Source: Magnetococcales bacterium (GTDB lineage: Bacteria; Pseudomonadota; Magnetococcia; Magnetococcales; Magnetaquicoccaceae). Taken from it: a stretch of DNA of 64,000 bases. The notes under the pieces were generated by a model that saw only the letters and a program-made list of their open reading frames with translations, was not told the DNA's origin and ran no database searches. Below are positions 9,827-19,735 of the stretch, piece after piece (position 1 is the first letter of the stretch; every line of letters begins with the position of its first letter). The stretch is taken from the NCBI GenBank assembly GCA_015231915.1, contig JADGAR010000014.1, positions 1 through 64,000 on the forward strand. The letters are read 5' to 3'. Position numbers and translations under genes: made by a program.

Positions 9827-11503
9827 ATGAATGCAGAAGATCACCCATTGACCGCCATTCAACAGGCAGGCGAAAGCCTGACCGTCGCGTTCAAAAGCGA
9901 TCAGAAGTCGCTTCCCGACCGGGAACTGTTGGCCGCCGTTGTGGCTCTGGCCAACACGGAAGGGGGTGATCTGTTGCTTGGCATCGAGGACGATGGCATG
10001 GTTACAGGTCTGCATGCCAACCATCGGGATGCCATGGGATTGACCGCCTTGATCGCCAACCGGACCATTCCCGCGCTTGCCGTGCGCATTGATGTGCTGG
10101 ATGTGGCTGCCGGAATGCAGGTTGCCAGAATTCGTGTGCCGAAATCCTGGCAACTGATCTCCACAGCCGATGGCCTGCTCCAGCGGCGGCGATTGCTGGC
10201 CAATGGCAAGCCGGAAGCGGTGCCGTTCTATCCTCACGAGTTCATGCAACGTCAAGCCGCCATGGGGCTGGCCGACCCTTCGGCGGTGGCGTTGTCATTT
10301 TTGTCCGTGGATGCGCTCAATCCCCTGGAACGCCATCGTATCCGGGAGGCCATCCGCCGTTATGGCGGGGATGCCGCCCTTTTGCCATTGGCGGATGAGG
10401 AATTGGATGGCGCGCTCGGCTTGACCACAACTGTGGATGGCGTGCGCTGTCCCACCCTGGCCGGTCTTTTGATGACAGGGCGGGAAGAGGTGTTGCGGCA
10501 GCATGTTCCCGCCCATGAGGTTGCCTTTCAGGTGCTGGAAGGAACCGATGTCCGCGCCAACGAATTTTTTCGCAAGCCGCTGTTGCAGGTGTTCGAGGAG
10601 ACGGAGCGTCTGTTTGCCGCCAGGGTGACGGAACACGAAGTGCAGATTGGCATGTTTCGGGTGCCGGTGCCCAATTTCGAGCGTCGGGCCTTTCGGGAGG
10701 CGTTGGTCAATGCCCTGGTCCATCGGGATTATTCCAGATTGGGTGCGGTGCATGTGCGCATCGATGACGATGGCCTGACGATTTCCAATCCGGGTGGCTT
10801 CGTGGAAGGGGTGACCCTGGACAATCTCCTGGTCACCGAACCACGTCCCCGCAACCCGCATTTGGCCGACATCTCCAAACGGATCGGGCTGGCGGAACGC
10901 ACTGGGCGGGGAATTGACCGGATTTTCGAGGGTCTGTTGCGTTTTGGCCGTCCGTCGCCGGATTATGGACGATCAAATGCCAGCTCGGTGATTCTGCGCA
11001 TGAGCAACGCCGATTCGAACCGTGATTTTTTGGAACTGGTCATCCGCGAAGAGAACCGTACCCGGCATCCCATGCCGTTGGAGAGTCTGATCATCCTGTC
11101 TCGTTTGCGCATGGAACGACGCTTGACGACCATGGAACTGGCGTCCTCCACCCAGAAATCGGAGTCGGAAACCCGCTCCGCATTGGAACGATTGACTGAG
11201 ATTGGTCTGGTGGAAGCCCACGGCACGACCCGTGGCCGAACCTACACCTTGAGTGCCACAGTTTACCGGAAGGTTGGGCAGGAAGCCGACTACATCCGGC
11301 AAGTGGGCTTTGATCCGATTCAGCAGGAACAGATGGTGCTGAGATTTATTCAGGAACACGGTACCATCAAACGGGCCGATGCGGCGGGCCTGTGCAGAAT
11401 CAACCCATATCAGGCCACCCGATTGCTCAACCGATTGGTTAACAATGGCAAAATCATGGCCAAGGGCAAAGGCAAGGGAACGGTTTATGAGCGGTGCCCA
11501 TAA
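9827..11503 (+). CDS. AlbA_2 (Schlafen-type) ATP-binding transcriptional regulator, COG2865-like
   Basis: 'AVVALANTEGGDLLLGIEDDGMVTGL', 'FREALVNALVHRDYSRLGAVHVRIDDDGLTISNPGGF', 'GRGIDRIFEGLLRFGRPSPDY'; C-terminal HTH-like region. Confidence 0.8.
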   Translation: MNAEDHPLTAIQQAGESLTVAFKSDQKSLPDRELLAAVVALANTEGGDLLLGIEDDGMVTGLHANHRDAMGLTALIANRTIPALAVRIDVLDVAAGMQVARIRVPKSWQLISTADGLLQRRRLLANGKPEAVPFYPHEFMQRQAAMGLADPSAVALSFLSVDALNPLERHRIREAIRRYGGDAALLPLADEELDGALGLTTTVDGVRCPTLAGLLMTGREEVLRQHVPAHEVAFQVLEGTDVRANEFFRKPLLQVFEETERLFAARVTEHEVQIGMFRVPVPNFERRAFREALVNALVHRDYSRLGAVHVRIDDDGLTISNPGGFVEGVTLDNLLVTEPRPRNPHLADISKRIGLAERTGRGIDRIFEGLLRFGRPSPDYGRSNASSVILRMSNADSNRDFLELVIREENRTRHPMPLESLIILSRLRMERRLTTMELASSTQKSESETRSALERLTEIGLVEAHGTTRGRTYTLSATVYRKVGQEADYIRQVGFDPIQQEQMVLRFIQEHGTIKRADAAGLCRINPYQATRLLNRLVNNGKIMAKGKGKGTVYERCP

Positions 11504-11505
11504 AA

Positions 11506-11637
11506 TACGTGCGCGCACGAAAAAATACGTGCGCGCACGAAAAAATACATGCGCGCACGAAAAAATACATGCGCGCACGAAAAAATACGTGCGCGCACGA
11601 AAAAATACGTGCGCGCACGAAAAAATACGTGCGCGTT
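11506..11637. repeat. tandem array of 20-bp units tac(g/a)tgcgcgcacgaaaaaa (6 full plus partial 7th)
   Basis: Exact 20-bp periodicity read directly; four of the six full units contain the perfect palindrome CGTGCGCGCACG followed by A6 (two have CATGCGCGCACG). Confidence 0.97.
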
Positions 11638-11678
11638 TGTAAATTGGACACCTGTCTCCGACGATTGGCAGGATCCCA

Positions 11679-12698
11679 TCATCCACGATGCGCCGCACGA
11701 TTGCGCGCAATGCCCTCGGCGGTCATCAGGGCGGACACATAGGAACCGGGATCGGCGATGTTCTGGCCGGCGATATCGTGCGCCGTGCCATGATCGACGC
11801 TCGTGCGCACGATCGGCAGATTGAGCGTGATGTTGATCGAATTGCCGAAGGCAAGCATCTTCAAGGGGATCAACGCCTGATCGTGATACATGCAGATCAC
11901 GGCGTCGTACCCTTCACGGGCACGGGCGTGAAACAGGGTATCCGGGGGCAACGGCCCGCGCACCTGATGCGTATCCGCGAACTCCCGGCACACCGGCGCG
12001 ATGATATCGATCTCCTCGCGCCCGAAGGCCCCCCCCTCCCCGGCGTGGGGATTCAGACCCGCCACCACGACGCGGGGACGGGCAATATCGAAATCCAAAC
12101 GCAGGGCATCCAACGTGATGCGGATCACCTCGCGCAACCCCTCCCGGGTCAAGGAACCGGACACCGAGGCCAACGATTGATGAATCGTCGTCGGAACCAC
12201 CCGCAACCCGTTGCCGGACAACATCATGACCGGATGATCCACCCCCAGGAAACGGGCCAGAAGCTCGGTATGCCCCGGAAAATCGAAACCCGCCGCATGA
12301 ATCGAGGCCTTGTGCAAAGGAGGCGTCACCATGGCGGCCACCCGCCCTTCCCGCGCCAGCCGGCTGGCCGTCTCGATGCTCTCCACCACGGCGGCGGCGT
12401 GACGCGCCTGGGGATGTCCGAAAGCGAAGTCGTCCATCTCCACCCTGGCCGTTGTCGGCAGGATGCCAAAACTCTCCACCGGCCACTCCAGGCTCTCCTC
12501 CACGCTGGAAAAAACCTGCATGGGCATCTTCATCCCCAGATGCCGCGCCGTATGGGCATAGACCTCAGGATCACCGATATGCACCAGACGGTAGCGGGTG
12601 TTCACCCTCCAGGGATGGGCCGCAAAGGCTTTCAACACGATCTCCGGGCCGACCCCGGTGGGATCCCCCATGGTCACCGCCAACATCATTCTGTTCAT
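11679..12698 (-). CDS. pdxA: 4-hydroxythreonine-4-phosphate dehydrogenase
   Basis: 'MLAVTMGDPTGVGPEIVLKA', 'HTELLARFLGVDHPVMMLSG', 'GLNPHAGEGGAFGREEIDII', 'YDAVICMYHDQALIPLKML'. Confidence 0.95.
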   Translation of the reverse strand: MNRMMLAVTMGDPTGVGPEIVLKAFAAHPWRVNTRYRLVHIGDPEVYAHTARHLGMKMPMQVFSSVEESLEWPVESFGILPTTARVEMDDFAFGHPQARHAAAVVESIETASRLAREGRVAAMVTPPLHKASIHAAGFDFPGHTELLARFLGVDHPVMMLSGNGLRVVPTTIHQSLASVSGSLTREGLREVIRITLDALRLDFDIARPRVVVAGLNPHAGEGGAFGREEIDIIAPVCREFADTHQVRGPLPPDTLFHARAREGYDAVICMYHDQALIPLKMLAFGNSINITLNLPIVRTSVDHGTAHDIAGQNIADPGSYVSALMTAEGIARNRAAHRG

Positions 12699-14023
12699 CG
12701 CAACTCCACATAAGCTCGCAGACGGATATCCCGCAACCATTGATTGTAACGGGCCTGTAATTTCACTTCCATCAACCGTTCCTCCAACTCCTTGGACTGG
12801 GCCTCCAGGGAATCGGGTTCCAGCACCTTGCGCTCCTCCACCAGAATCAGGTGCCACCCGAACGGAGTACGCACCGGGTCGGAGACTTCATTCGGTTTCA
12901 GGCGGAACGCGACCTCCTCGAAGGGCGCCACCATCAGACCGGGACCGAACCATTTCAGATCGCCACCTTCCCGGGCGGTCTCGTCCTGGGAATATTTTCT
13001 GGCCATTTGCGCGAAGGGGGCGCCGGCGAGCACCTCCTGACGAACGGCGAGCAAGGTTTGTTTCGCCTGCTCCTCCTCCTTGGCGGAGACGCCGGAGGGG
13101 ACCTTGATGAGGATGTGACGCGCCTTGACCTTCACCTGTTCCGGCCCGCCCTTGGGCTTGAGGGTCGCCCTGCGCTTTTCCAACACCGCCAGGATATGGA
13201 TCCCCTGCGCGGTACGCACCGGACCGACGAACTCGCCGGGCTGCATCTTGAAGACCGCCGCTTCCAACTCCGGCATCAACTCCCCGCGCTTGAACCAACC
13301 GATATCCCCACCCTGCAGACCGCTGGCGTCATCGGAATATTGCCCGGCCAGCGAGGCCAGCGAGGCGCCCGAACGCAACCGACCGATCAACTCGTGCGCC
13401 AGTTTCGTCTTTTCCTCCGCGCGGGCCTGGTTGGCCGAATTGTCCACTGCCAGCAGAATCTGCGCCAGATGCACCTCCTGGGGGGCGTCCGCGCCGCGCA
13501 TCGTGTGATAGAGGCTGGCGATTTCGTCAGGGGAGACCGAAACCAGAGGCCGGATCACCTTGTTGATCAGGCGTCCCTTCATGAGTTGATCCCGCAGCCC
13601 CAGTTTGTACTGGGCCAGAGGGATGTTCTGGCTGGCCAGCGCCTTGGGGAGACTGCCCGGAGGCAGATTGTTGTTGCGCTCCACCTGAACCATGACGGCT
13701 TCGATATCCTTTTCTTCGACGGCAACACCCAACTGTTCCGCCTTCTGCTCGCGCAGGACCCGCATGATCAACTCCTCGAGCACCTTGGCGCGGATCCTGC
13801 CGGCATCCGCGTCGTCCCCCTGCCCCACGCGGGCAAGCAGGGGACGGGCCATCTCGTCCACCTCGGAGGCCATGATGATCTGCGACTTGACCGGCTTTTC
13901 CGAGACGATCTCCGCGCCGACCACCGCCACGATCCGATCCAGGACCACCGCCCCGGCGAAAAACGGTGCCAGACCGCCGAGAAAGGCAAAAATCGCCAGC
14001 TTACGATGAAACGCCATAGCCAC
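12695..14023 (-). CDS. surA: periplasmic peptidyl-prolyl isomerase SurA
   Basis: SurA N-domain plus two PpiC/parvulin domains; lptD-surA-pdxA order; ATGA overlap with pdxA. Confidence 0.92.
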   Translation of the reverse strand: MAMAFHRKLAIFAFLGGLAPFFAGAVVLDRIVAVVGAEIVSEKPVKSQIIMASEVDEMARPLLARVGQGDDADAGRIRAKVLEELIMRVLREQKAEQLGVAVEEKDIEAVMVQVERNNNLPPGSLPKALASQNIPLAQYKLGLRDQLMKGRLINKVIRPLVSVSPDEIASLYHTMRGADAPQEVHLAQILLAVDNSANQARAEEKTKLAHELIGRLRSGASLASLAGQYSDDASGLQGGDIGWFKRGELMPELEAAVFKMQPGEFVGPVRTAQGIHILAVLEKRRATLKPKGGPEQVKVKARHILIKVPSGVSAKEEEQAKQTLLAVRQEVLAGAPFAQMARKYSQDETAREGGDLKWFGPGLMVAPFEEVAFRLKPNEVSDPVRTPFGWHLILVEERKVLEPDSLEAQSKELEERLMEVKLQARYNQWLRDIRLRAYVELR

Positions 14024-16211
14024 CCAACCCCTTCAAGATGAAATACAAGCCGATGAACCCACCACCATGTTTATTGGTTTGGGAAGAGAGTTCCCGTCCG
14101 CCCGAAAGCTCGATACTCCAACACGAGTGGTCATAGGCGATGCCCGAACGCCAACTCTTCAATCCGCTGGTCTCCAGGGAGTAATCGGCATCCTGTTTGA
14201 AACGCCAATGTTCCCGCGCCCGCCAACTGGCCTGCAAGGTCACCTCCTCCACCGGTTCGGTACTCCCCTCGGTCAGGAAGACCAACTCGGTCTCTGGCCG
14301 ATTGCGGTGATAGCCGATGGCAACCTTGCTGGAGGCATCCGAATAGGACAAGGCGGTATCCATGGAGCGCACGGTATTGTCATACTGATCGTAGCGGTTG
14401 CCCAGGGAGACGGTCCAGTGGTCCGTCAGGTTCCACTCCACGCCGGAGACCACATCCGAGAAGGTGTGATTCCGCTGATACTCCCGATCCCCTTCCGGCG
14501 CCCAGCGTTGGCCCACGGTCAAGGTGACGAGATTGCGCACATCGCCGCTGCCCTGTCGTCCGAAGAGACGCGAAGTCAGACCGTAGGCGACCCATTGACC
14601 GGCGGAAAGCCGGTCATCCCCGGAATAGAGATTGCCGTCGAAGAGGTTGCCGACGCTGAAATGGCGCAAGGTGGAATCGAAATTGGGCAGACCGCTCTGG
14701 TTGCTGGACGAGAGCATGGCATATTGAATCGCCGGCTCCAGGGTGTGCTTGTAGGCACCGCCGCCATAGGAGCGGGCCAGATCCATGTCCAGGCGCAACC
14801 GCAGGGAGGCGGCCTCACGGCTCTCCGAGGGATCCTTCGCACCGGTCTGATTGGGATCGCCCTGCATCAGGTAGCTGGTCTGCCGCAGCCCCAGGGCGCC
14901 GCTGACGTGACCGATGGGCAGCGCCCGCCAGTACTGGAGTTCCGGCGCCAAATCCAGCCGTTGGGCGGCATCCCCGGACAACTGATAGAAGGAATCGAAC
15001 TTGTAATCGCCGTGCAACTGGAAATGGCCGGCGGTCAGGGCATTCCCTTCCACGACGCGCCCCAGGGCATGCAACGGGCGATCATCGGTGAACGACATGT
15101 AGGGCAGGCGCTGAACCGTATAGCGGTCGTTGGCGGCATCCAGGTTCTGATACCATGCGGTTCCGGTCTGAAAATTGGAGTAGCCCTGCTTGCGCAACCA
15201 GAGCCGATCCGCCTCGAGATGGGATTCCAGACGACGCTCACGGGGATCGATCAACTTTTTTTGCGGAAAATCGTGCAGGAAATCCCGGGTCTGACTGTTG
15301 GCCAGACGCGCGTCCAGCGCCCAGGAGCCGACATTTTGCTGGTGCTGGAACAATGTCAGGCCGCGATGGCGTTCCTCCACGGAGTCGTAGATGTTCTGGG
15401 TATCCAGTTGCCCCCGGTAATCGGTGCCCATGTAGCGATACTGCACCTTGGTCAGCATGCCGCGACGCGAGGTGGGATGGAGGGTGAGGGTGGCATCCCG
15501 GTTGGGGGCGATATCCCAGTAATAGGGGATGTCGGCCTCGAACCCGTTGCCGCCGGCGGCGCGCATGGTCGGGAAGAGCAGGCCGCTCTGACGCTTGGGA
15601 AGCAAAGGATGGCGCCACCAGGGAACCCACATTACCGGCACGTCCCCCAGGCGCAGATGGACATCCTTGGCGGTCATGGTGTTGGCCTCGCGGTCCAGGT
15701 CCACCTCCCGGGCGGTCAATTCCCAGGAAGGCTTGGCCCCCGGTTCGCAGTCGCAGTTGGTGTAGGTGGCGTTGCGCAGGAGGTAATGATCCTGGGAGAG
15801 AAAATCGACGTGCTCCCCGGCCACGTGCCCGCCTGGCCCCTTGAGGTCGGCGACCGGTTTTTCCATGCTGCCGGTGCGGTTTTCGATATCCAGTTCCAGC
15901 TTGTCGCTGGTGAACAGATCGCCGTTGCGCTCCATGCGCACATTGCCGGTGGCGTGGACCACCCGTTTGTCGATGACATAGGAGGCTTCGTCGGCGGAAA
16001 GCTCCATCCTGCCGGGCTGGGAGACCTGGACCTTGCCCTTGGCCTCGATGCGCTGATTCTTGTTGTCGATATCGAGATGGTCGGCGTTGAAATCGATGGG
16101 GACCTCCGGCTCCGATTCCGCCAGGAGCGGGGGTGCGTGGTGCAACAAAAGACAGGCAAGGCATGCGGAGAGCAACCCCCGCCCCGCCCGCGCGCGACGT
16201 TCCGGATTCAT
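14001..16211 (-). CDS. lptD: LPS-assembly protein LptD
   Basis: OstA-like N-terminus ('ISTDHLDIDNKNQRIEAKGKVQVSQPGRMELSADEASYV' region), Cys-containing, C-terminal beta-barrel; surA synteny. Confidence 0.92.
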   Translation of the reverse strand: MNPERRARAGRGLLSACLACLLLHHAPPLLAESEPEVPIDFNADHLDIDNKNQRIEAKGKVQVSQPGRMELSADEASYVIDKRVVHATGNVRMERNGDLFTSDKLELDIENRTGSMEKPVADLKGPGGHVAGEHVDFLSQDHYLLRNATYTNCDCEPGAKPSWELTAREVDLDREANTMTAKDVHLRLGDVPVMWVPWWRHPLLPKRQSGLLFPTMRAAGGNGFEADIPYYWDIAPNRDATLTLHPTSRRGMLTKVQYRYMGTDYRGQLDTQNIYDSVEERHRGLTLFQHQQNVGSWALDARLANSQTRDFLHDFPQKKLIDPRERRLESHLEADRLWLRKQGYSNFQTGTAWYQNLDAANDRYTVQRLPYMSFTDDRPLHALGRVVEGNALTAGHFQLHGDYKFDSFYQLSGDAAQRLDLAPELQYWRALPIGHVSGALGLRQTSYLMQGDPNQTGAKDPSESREAASLRLRLDMDLARSYGGGAYKHTLEPAIQYAMLSSSNQSGLPNFDSTLRHFSVGNLFDGNLYSGDDRLSAGQWVAYGLTSRLFGRQGSGDVRNLVTLTVGQRWAPEGDREYQRNHTFSDVVSGVEWNLTDHWTVSLGNRYDQYDNTVRSMDTALSYSDASSKVAIGYHRNRPETELVFLTEGSTEPVEEVTLQASWRAREHWRFKQDADYSLETSGLKSWRSGIAYDHSCWSIELSGGRELSSQTNKHGGGFIGLYFILKGLGGYGVSS

Positions 16212-16271
16212 GCGGTACCCCTTTTTTCGTTCATGCCGGCGCGCGAGCCACGCGACCGGCTTAGAGATGGA

Positions 16272-17582
16272 CTACAATAACAGAGAACGCACCTCGCCCA
16301 CCAGAAACAAAGAACCGGTCACCAGGATCCGTCCCCCAGGGCCGGCGGAGCGGCGGGCCGCAGCCAATGCCTGCCTGGCGTCGGCAAGGCAGGTGACCGC
16401 AACCGGGGCATCGTTCCACAACCCGATCAGTTCGTCCGGGGAGCGTCCCCGTTCCCCGCCACACGAGACGGTGAACACCTCGCGCACCCAAGGGATCAAG
16501 CGATTGACCATATTCAGGCCATTTTTATGTTGCACAACGGAAAAAATCAAGGTGATGGGAACAAACGGCTCCCCCATGCCACCATTTTGCACCCAGCGGG
16601 CCAATGCCTCCATTCCGGAAGGGTTGTGCGCCCCATCCAGCCATACCGGGGGCGTGCCTGGAAAACACTCCAGCCGTCCCGGGTGATGGGCGTTGGCAAT
16701 GCCGATCCGGGCATGGGCGAGGGAAAGCCGCATCCCCGACTCCCGCAGGATCACGGCCCCCGCCATGGCCAGGGCGGCATTGGCGTACTGATGCAGGCCT
16801 GGCAGGGCCGGCGCGGGCAACCGCGCCCAGGGGCCACCCCCGGCCAGACGAAAACGCCAATCCATTCGCCCCGCCGGCTCCCGGCGCGGCACAACATGAT
16901 GAAAATCCCGCCCTGCCAGCCACAAGGGGGCACCCAGGCGCCGGGCCGTCGCCGCGATCACCCGTTGCGCCACCCACGAACCGGGTGCGGCGACCACCGG
17001 GACCCCCGGTTTCAGGATGCCCGCCTTTTCGCGGGCGATGGCGACCAGGGAAGACCCCAGATACTCCTCGTGATCCATGGCGATGGTGGTGAGCATGGCC
17101 ACTCTGGGGACGACCACGTTGGTGGCGTCCAGACGCCCACCCAGACCGGTCTCCAACAACACCAGCCCCGGCCCGGAGAGCGCGAACCGTCCGAGGCGGG
17201 CAAAATGCAGCAAGGCCGCAGCGGTGGTCAACTCGAAGAAGGTGGTCTCCTCCTCCGGGTCGGCGGCGATGACCTCCGTCAGCAGGGCGTCCAGGGCATC
17301 ATCCGTGATTTCCCGGCCATCGATGCGCATCCGTTCGTGAAAGCGAATCAGATGGGGCGAGGTGTAGGCCGCCACCGGAATCCCGGCTGCCAGCAGCATG
17401 GCCTCGAGAAAGGCGATCACCGACCCCTTGCCGTTGGTCCCCGCCACATGCACCACGGCCAGCCCCCGCTGGGGATCCCCCAGACGCGCCAGCAGACGCC
17501 GCACCGGGCGCAGACCCGGACGGATCATCGCGGGCGAGCGTCTGGCCAACAGCGCCCGCAACGCCGGAACCCGACCGATCAT
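16272..17582 (-). CDS. folC: bifunctional folylpolyglutamate/dihydrofolate synthase
   Basis: 'GLAVVHVAGTNGKGSVIAFLEAMLLAAG', 'GRLDATNVVVPRVAMLTTIAMDHEEYLG', 'PVWLDGAHNPSGMEAL'. Confidence 0.94.
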   Translation of the reverse strand: MIGRVPALRALLARRSPAMIRPGLRPVRRLLARLGDPQRGLAVVHVAGTNGKGSVIAFLEAMLLAAGIPVAAYTSPHLIRFHERMRIDGREITDDALDALLTEVIAADPEEETTFFELTTAAALLHFARLGRFALSGPGLVLLETGLGGRLDATNVVVPRVAMLTTIAMDHEEYLGSSLVAIAREKAGILKPGVPVVAAPGSWVAQRVIAATARRLGAPLWLAGRDFHHVVPRREPAGRMDWRFRLAGGGPWARLPAPALPGLHQYANAALAMAGAVILRESGMRLSLAHARIGIANAHHPGRLECFPGTPPVWLDGAHNPSGMEALARWVQNGGMGEPFVPITLIFSVVQHKNGLNMVNRLIPWVREVFTVSCGGERGRSPDELIGLWNDAPVAVTCLADARQALAAARRSAGPGGRILVTGSLFLVGEVRSLLL

Positions 17583-18525
17583 TCAGGCGTCGATGAACGG
17601 CAATCTGGGTTCCTCGCCACGGCTCCAGCCGGTCTCCAGCACTCTGCCGTTGCGCCGGGAACGGGTCAGGCGGGAGAGAAAATCCGCCAGTTGATCGCGC
17701 ATTTCGCTGCGCGGACAGATGCGGTCCACAAAACCGTGTTCCAGAAGGTACTCGCTGCGCTGGAACCCCTCGGGCAGGGATTCGCGCACGGTCTGCTCGA
17801 TCACCCTGGGACCGGCGAAACAGATCAGGGCATTGGGTTCGGCCAGAATGATGTCGCCCAGCATGGCGAAAGAGGCCGTGACCCCGCCGGTGGTGGGATC
17901 GGTGAGGACCGAAATGAACGGCAAGCCCAGTTCCTCCAGACGGGTGAGGGCCGTGGAGGTGCGGGCCATCTGCATCAGGGAGAGGATCCCCTCCTGCATG
18001 CGCGCCCCGCCCGAGGCGGAAAAGACCACGAACCCGCACTCCTCCTCGGCGGCGGCCAGGGCGCCCTGAGCCACCTTGGCCCCCACCACCGAACCCATGG
18101 AGCCGCCCAGGAACTGAAAGTCGAATGCGGCCACCACCGCCGGCACCCCCTTGATGGTCCCCTTGAAAAGGCGCACGGCATCGTTGACGCCGGTCTCCTT
18201 CTGGGCCTCCCGCAGGCGGTCGCGATAACGTTTCAGGTCCTTGAACTTCAGGGGATCGGAGGGGTGCAGGCCGGCGAAAAGCTCCTTGCGGCCTTCCGGG
18301 TCCAGCGTGATGTCGATGCGGGCCTGACCGCTGATGCGAAAATGACGCCTGCAGTGGGGACAGACGTGCAGGTTGCGTTCCAGTTCCTTGTGAAACAGGG
18401 TCTGACCGCACGGCTCGCATTTGATCCACAACCCTTCCGGAGGATGCTGCGCGCGGGTGGCGGCCACCTTGATCTTGGGTTTGATGATCCGGTTGAACCA
18501 GTTCATGGGGGTATTCGTATTCATG
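17583..18525 (-). CDS. accD: acetyl-CoA carboxylase carboxyltransferase subunit beta
   Basis: Zn-ribbon 'WIKCEPCGQTLFHKELERNLHVCPHCRRHFRI'; carboxyltransferase 'ASGGARMQEGILSLMQMARTSTAL'. Confidence 0.95.
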
Positions 18526-18534
18526 TGCCCTCGT

Positions 18535-19200
18535 CTACTGGCTTGAGTTGTCTTTCCTTGAAAAGGCCTGGCGGACACGACGGACGAAGAGGGCCATCCT
18601 TTCGTGATCCTTGATGCCGGGGGCCGACTCCACGCCGCTGGAGACATCCACGGCATAGGGACGCACCTGACGCACGGCCATGGCCACGTTGTCCGGATCG
18701 AGTCCCCCGGCCAGAATCAGCGGCAGGGGGCATTGCAATCCCTCCAGCAGGTTCCAGTCGAAGGTGCGTCCGGTTCCCCCGTAATGGGACTCGCACTTGG
18801 CATCCAGCAGGATGGCGGAGACCGGGTAGCGATCCACGCCCAGCAGATCCTCCGGGCCGGCCACCCGAATCGCCTTGATCACCCGACCGGGCAATCCCCG
18901 GCACTCACCGGGGGCCTCGTCGCCGTGCAACTGGATCGCATCCAGGCAGCACTCCGCAACGACTTTGCCGATCTCCTCGCGGCTGGCATTGACGAACAGG
19001 CCGATGCTGGTGATGAACGGAGGCAGACGACCGACGATCTTCATGGCCCGGCGCGGGGGGATATACCGTTTGGAACGGGCATGGAAGACGAATCCCAGGG
19101 CGTCCGCACCGGCTGCCACCGCCGCCATGGCATCCTCGATGCTGGTGATGCCGCAGATCTTGACGCGGGGCAGACCCGAGCATGTGGTGGAACGGTTCAT
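18535..19200 (-). CDS. trpF: phosphoribosylanthranilate isomerase
   Basis: 'VKICGITSIEDAMAAVAAGADALGFVFHARSKRYI', 'DAIQLHGDE', 'LILAGGLDPDNVAMAVRQVRPYAVDVSSGVES'. Confidence 0.95.
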   Translation of the reverse strand: MNRSTTCSGLPRVKICGITSIEDAMAAVAAGADALGFVFHARSKRYIPPRRAMKIVGRLPPFITSIGLFVNASREEIGKVVAECCLDAIQLHGDEAPGECRGLPGRVIKAIRVAGPEDLLGVDRYPVSAILLDAKCESHYGGTGRTFDWNLLEGLQCPLPLILAGGLDPDNVAMAVRQVRPYAVDVSSGVESAPGIKDHERMALFVRRVRQAFSRKDNSSQ

Positions 19201-19228
19201 GCTTCCGGCCTCGATGCGCGCGGCAGGT

Positions 19229-19585
19229 TCAACCACCGTCGTCCTCGTCCTCCCCCTCTTCGTCTTCCTCTTCCTCTTCTTCCTCCATCTCGATCCCGCC
19301 GACCACCCTGCCCAGAAAATCGCACAGTTTCTTGTTTTGTCCGAAGATCTTCTGGTCGGCCTTGAGGGCTTCGGCCAGGGTCGTTTTCGGGTCGAAACAG
19401 TAGCGCAGGGGTTCGTCCTCGGCAATCACGTCATCCAGGAGCCAGATCTCCCGCTCCTCGGGATACCACTCCTCGATCTTGAATTTCCGGGGTTCCTCCA
19501 GGCGGGTGAGGATCGGCGTCTTGTTGCCGAAATCGAGGGTGACGCTTTGACCGGGTTTGATTTTGGCGACTTCTATGCTTTCCAT
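19229..19585 (-). CDS. small hypothetical protein with poly-acidic C-terminal tail
   Basis: 'MESIEVAKIKPGQSVTLDFGNKTPILTRLEEPRK...GGIEMEEEEEEEDEEGEDEDDGG'. Confidence 0.65.
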   Translation of the reverse strand: MESIEVAKIKPGQSVTLDFGNKTPILTRLEEPRKFKIEEWYPEEREIWLLDDVIAEDEPLRYCFDPKTTLAEALKADQKIFGQNKKLCDFLGRVVGGIEMEEEEEEEDEEGEDEDDGG

Positions 19586-19675
19586 GGCGGCATCTTTATC
19601 TGGTTGGTGGAGAAGGGACCACGATCTCATCGCCAGACAAGATAACGAAATGGTGCGCAAGAGGCAACCGGGCAT

Positions 19676-19714
19676 AAAAAAAAACGCCGGGGCAAAGGCG
19701 CCCCGGCGTTTTTT
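19676..19714. terminator. strong bidirectional Rho-independent terminator
   Basis: aaaaacgccggggc-aaaggc-gccccggcgttttt inverted repeat flanked by an A run and a T run. Confidence 0.9.
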
Positions 19715-19735
19715 CTCCCGGTCCCGTGCAGGCGG

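Noticed and set aside
11506-11637. CRISPR array
   Set aside because: Units are contiguous 20-mers without unique spacers and there are no cas genes.
11379-11824. Repeat peptides such as RARTKKYVRARKNTCAHEKI and FFVRARIFSCAHVF
   Set aside because: They arise from reading the 20-bp DNA repeat in successive frames; no start context or domain, so treated as non-coding.
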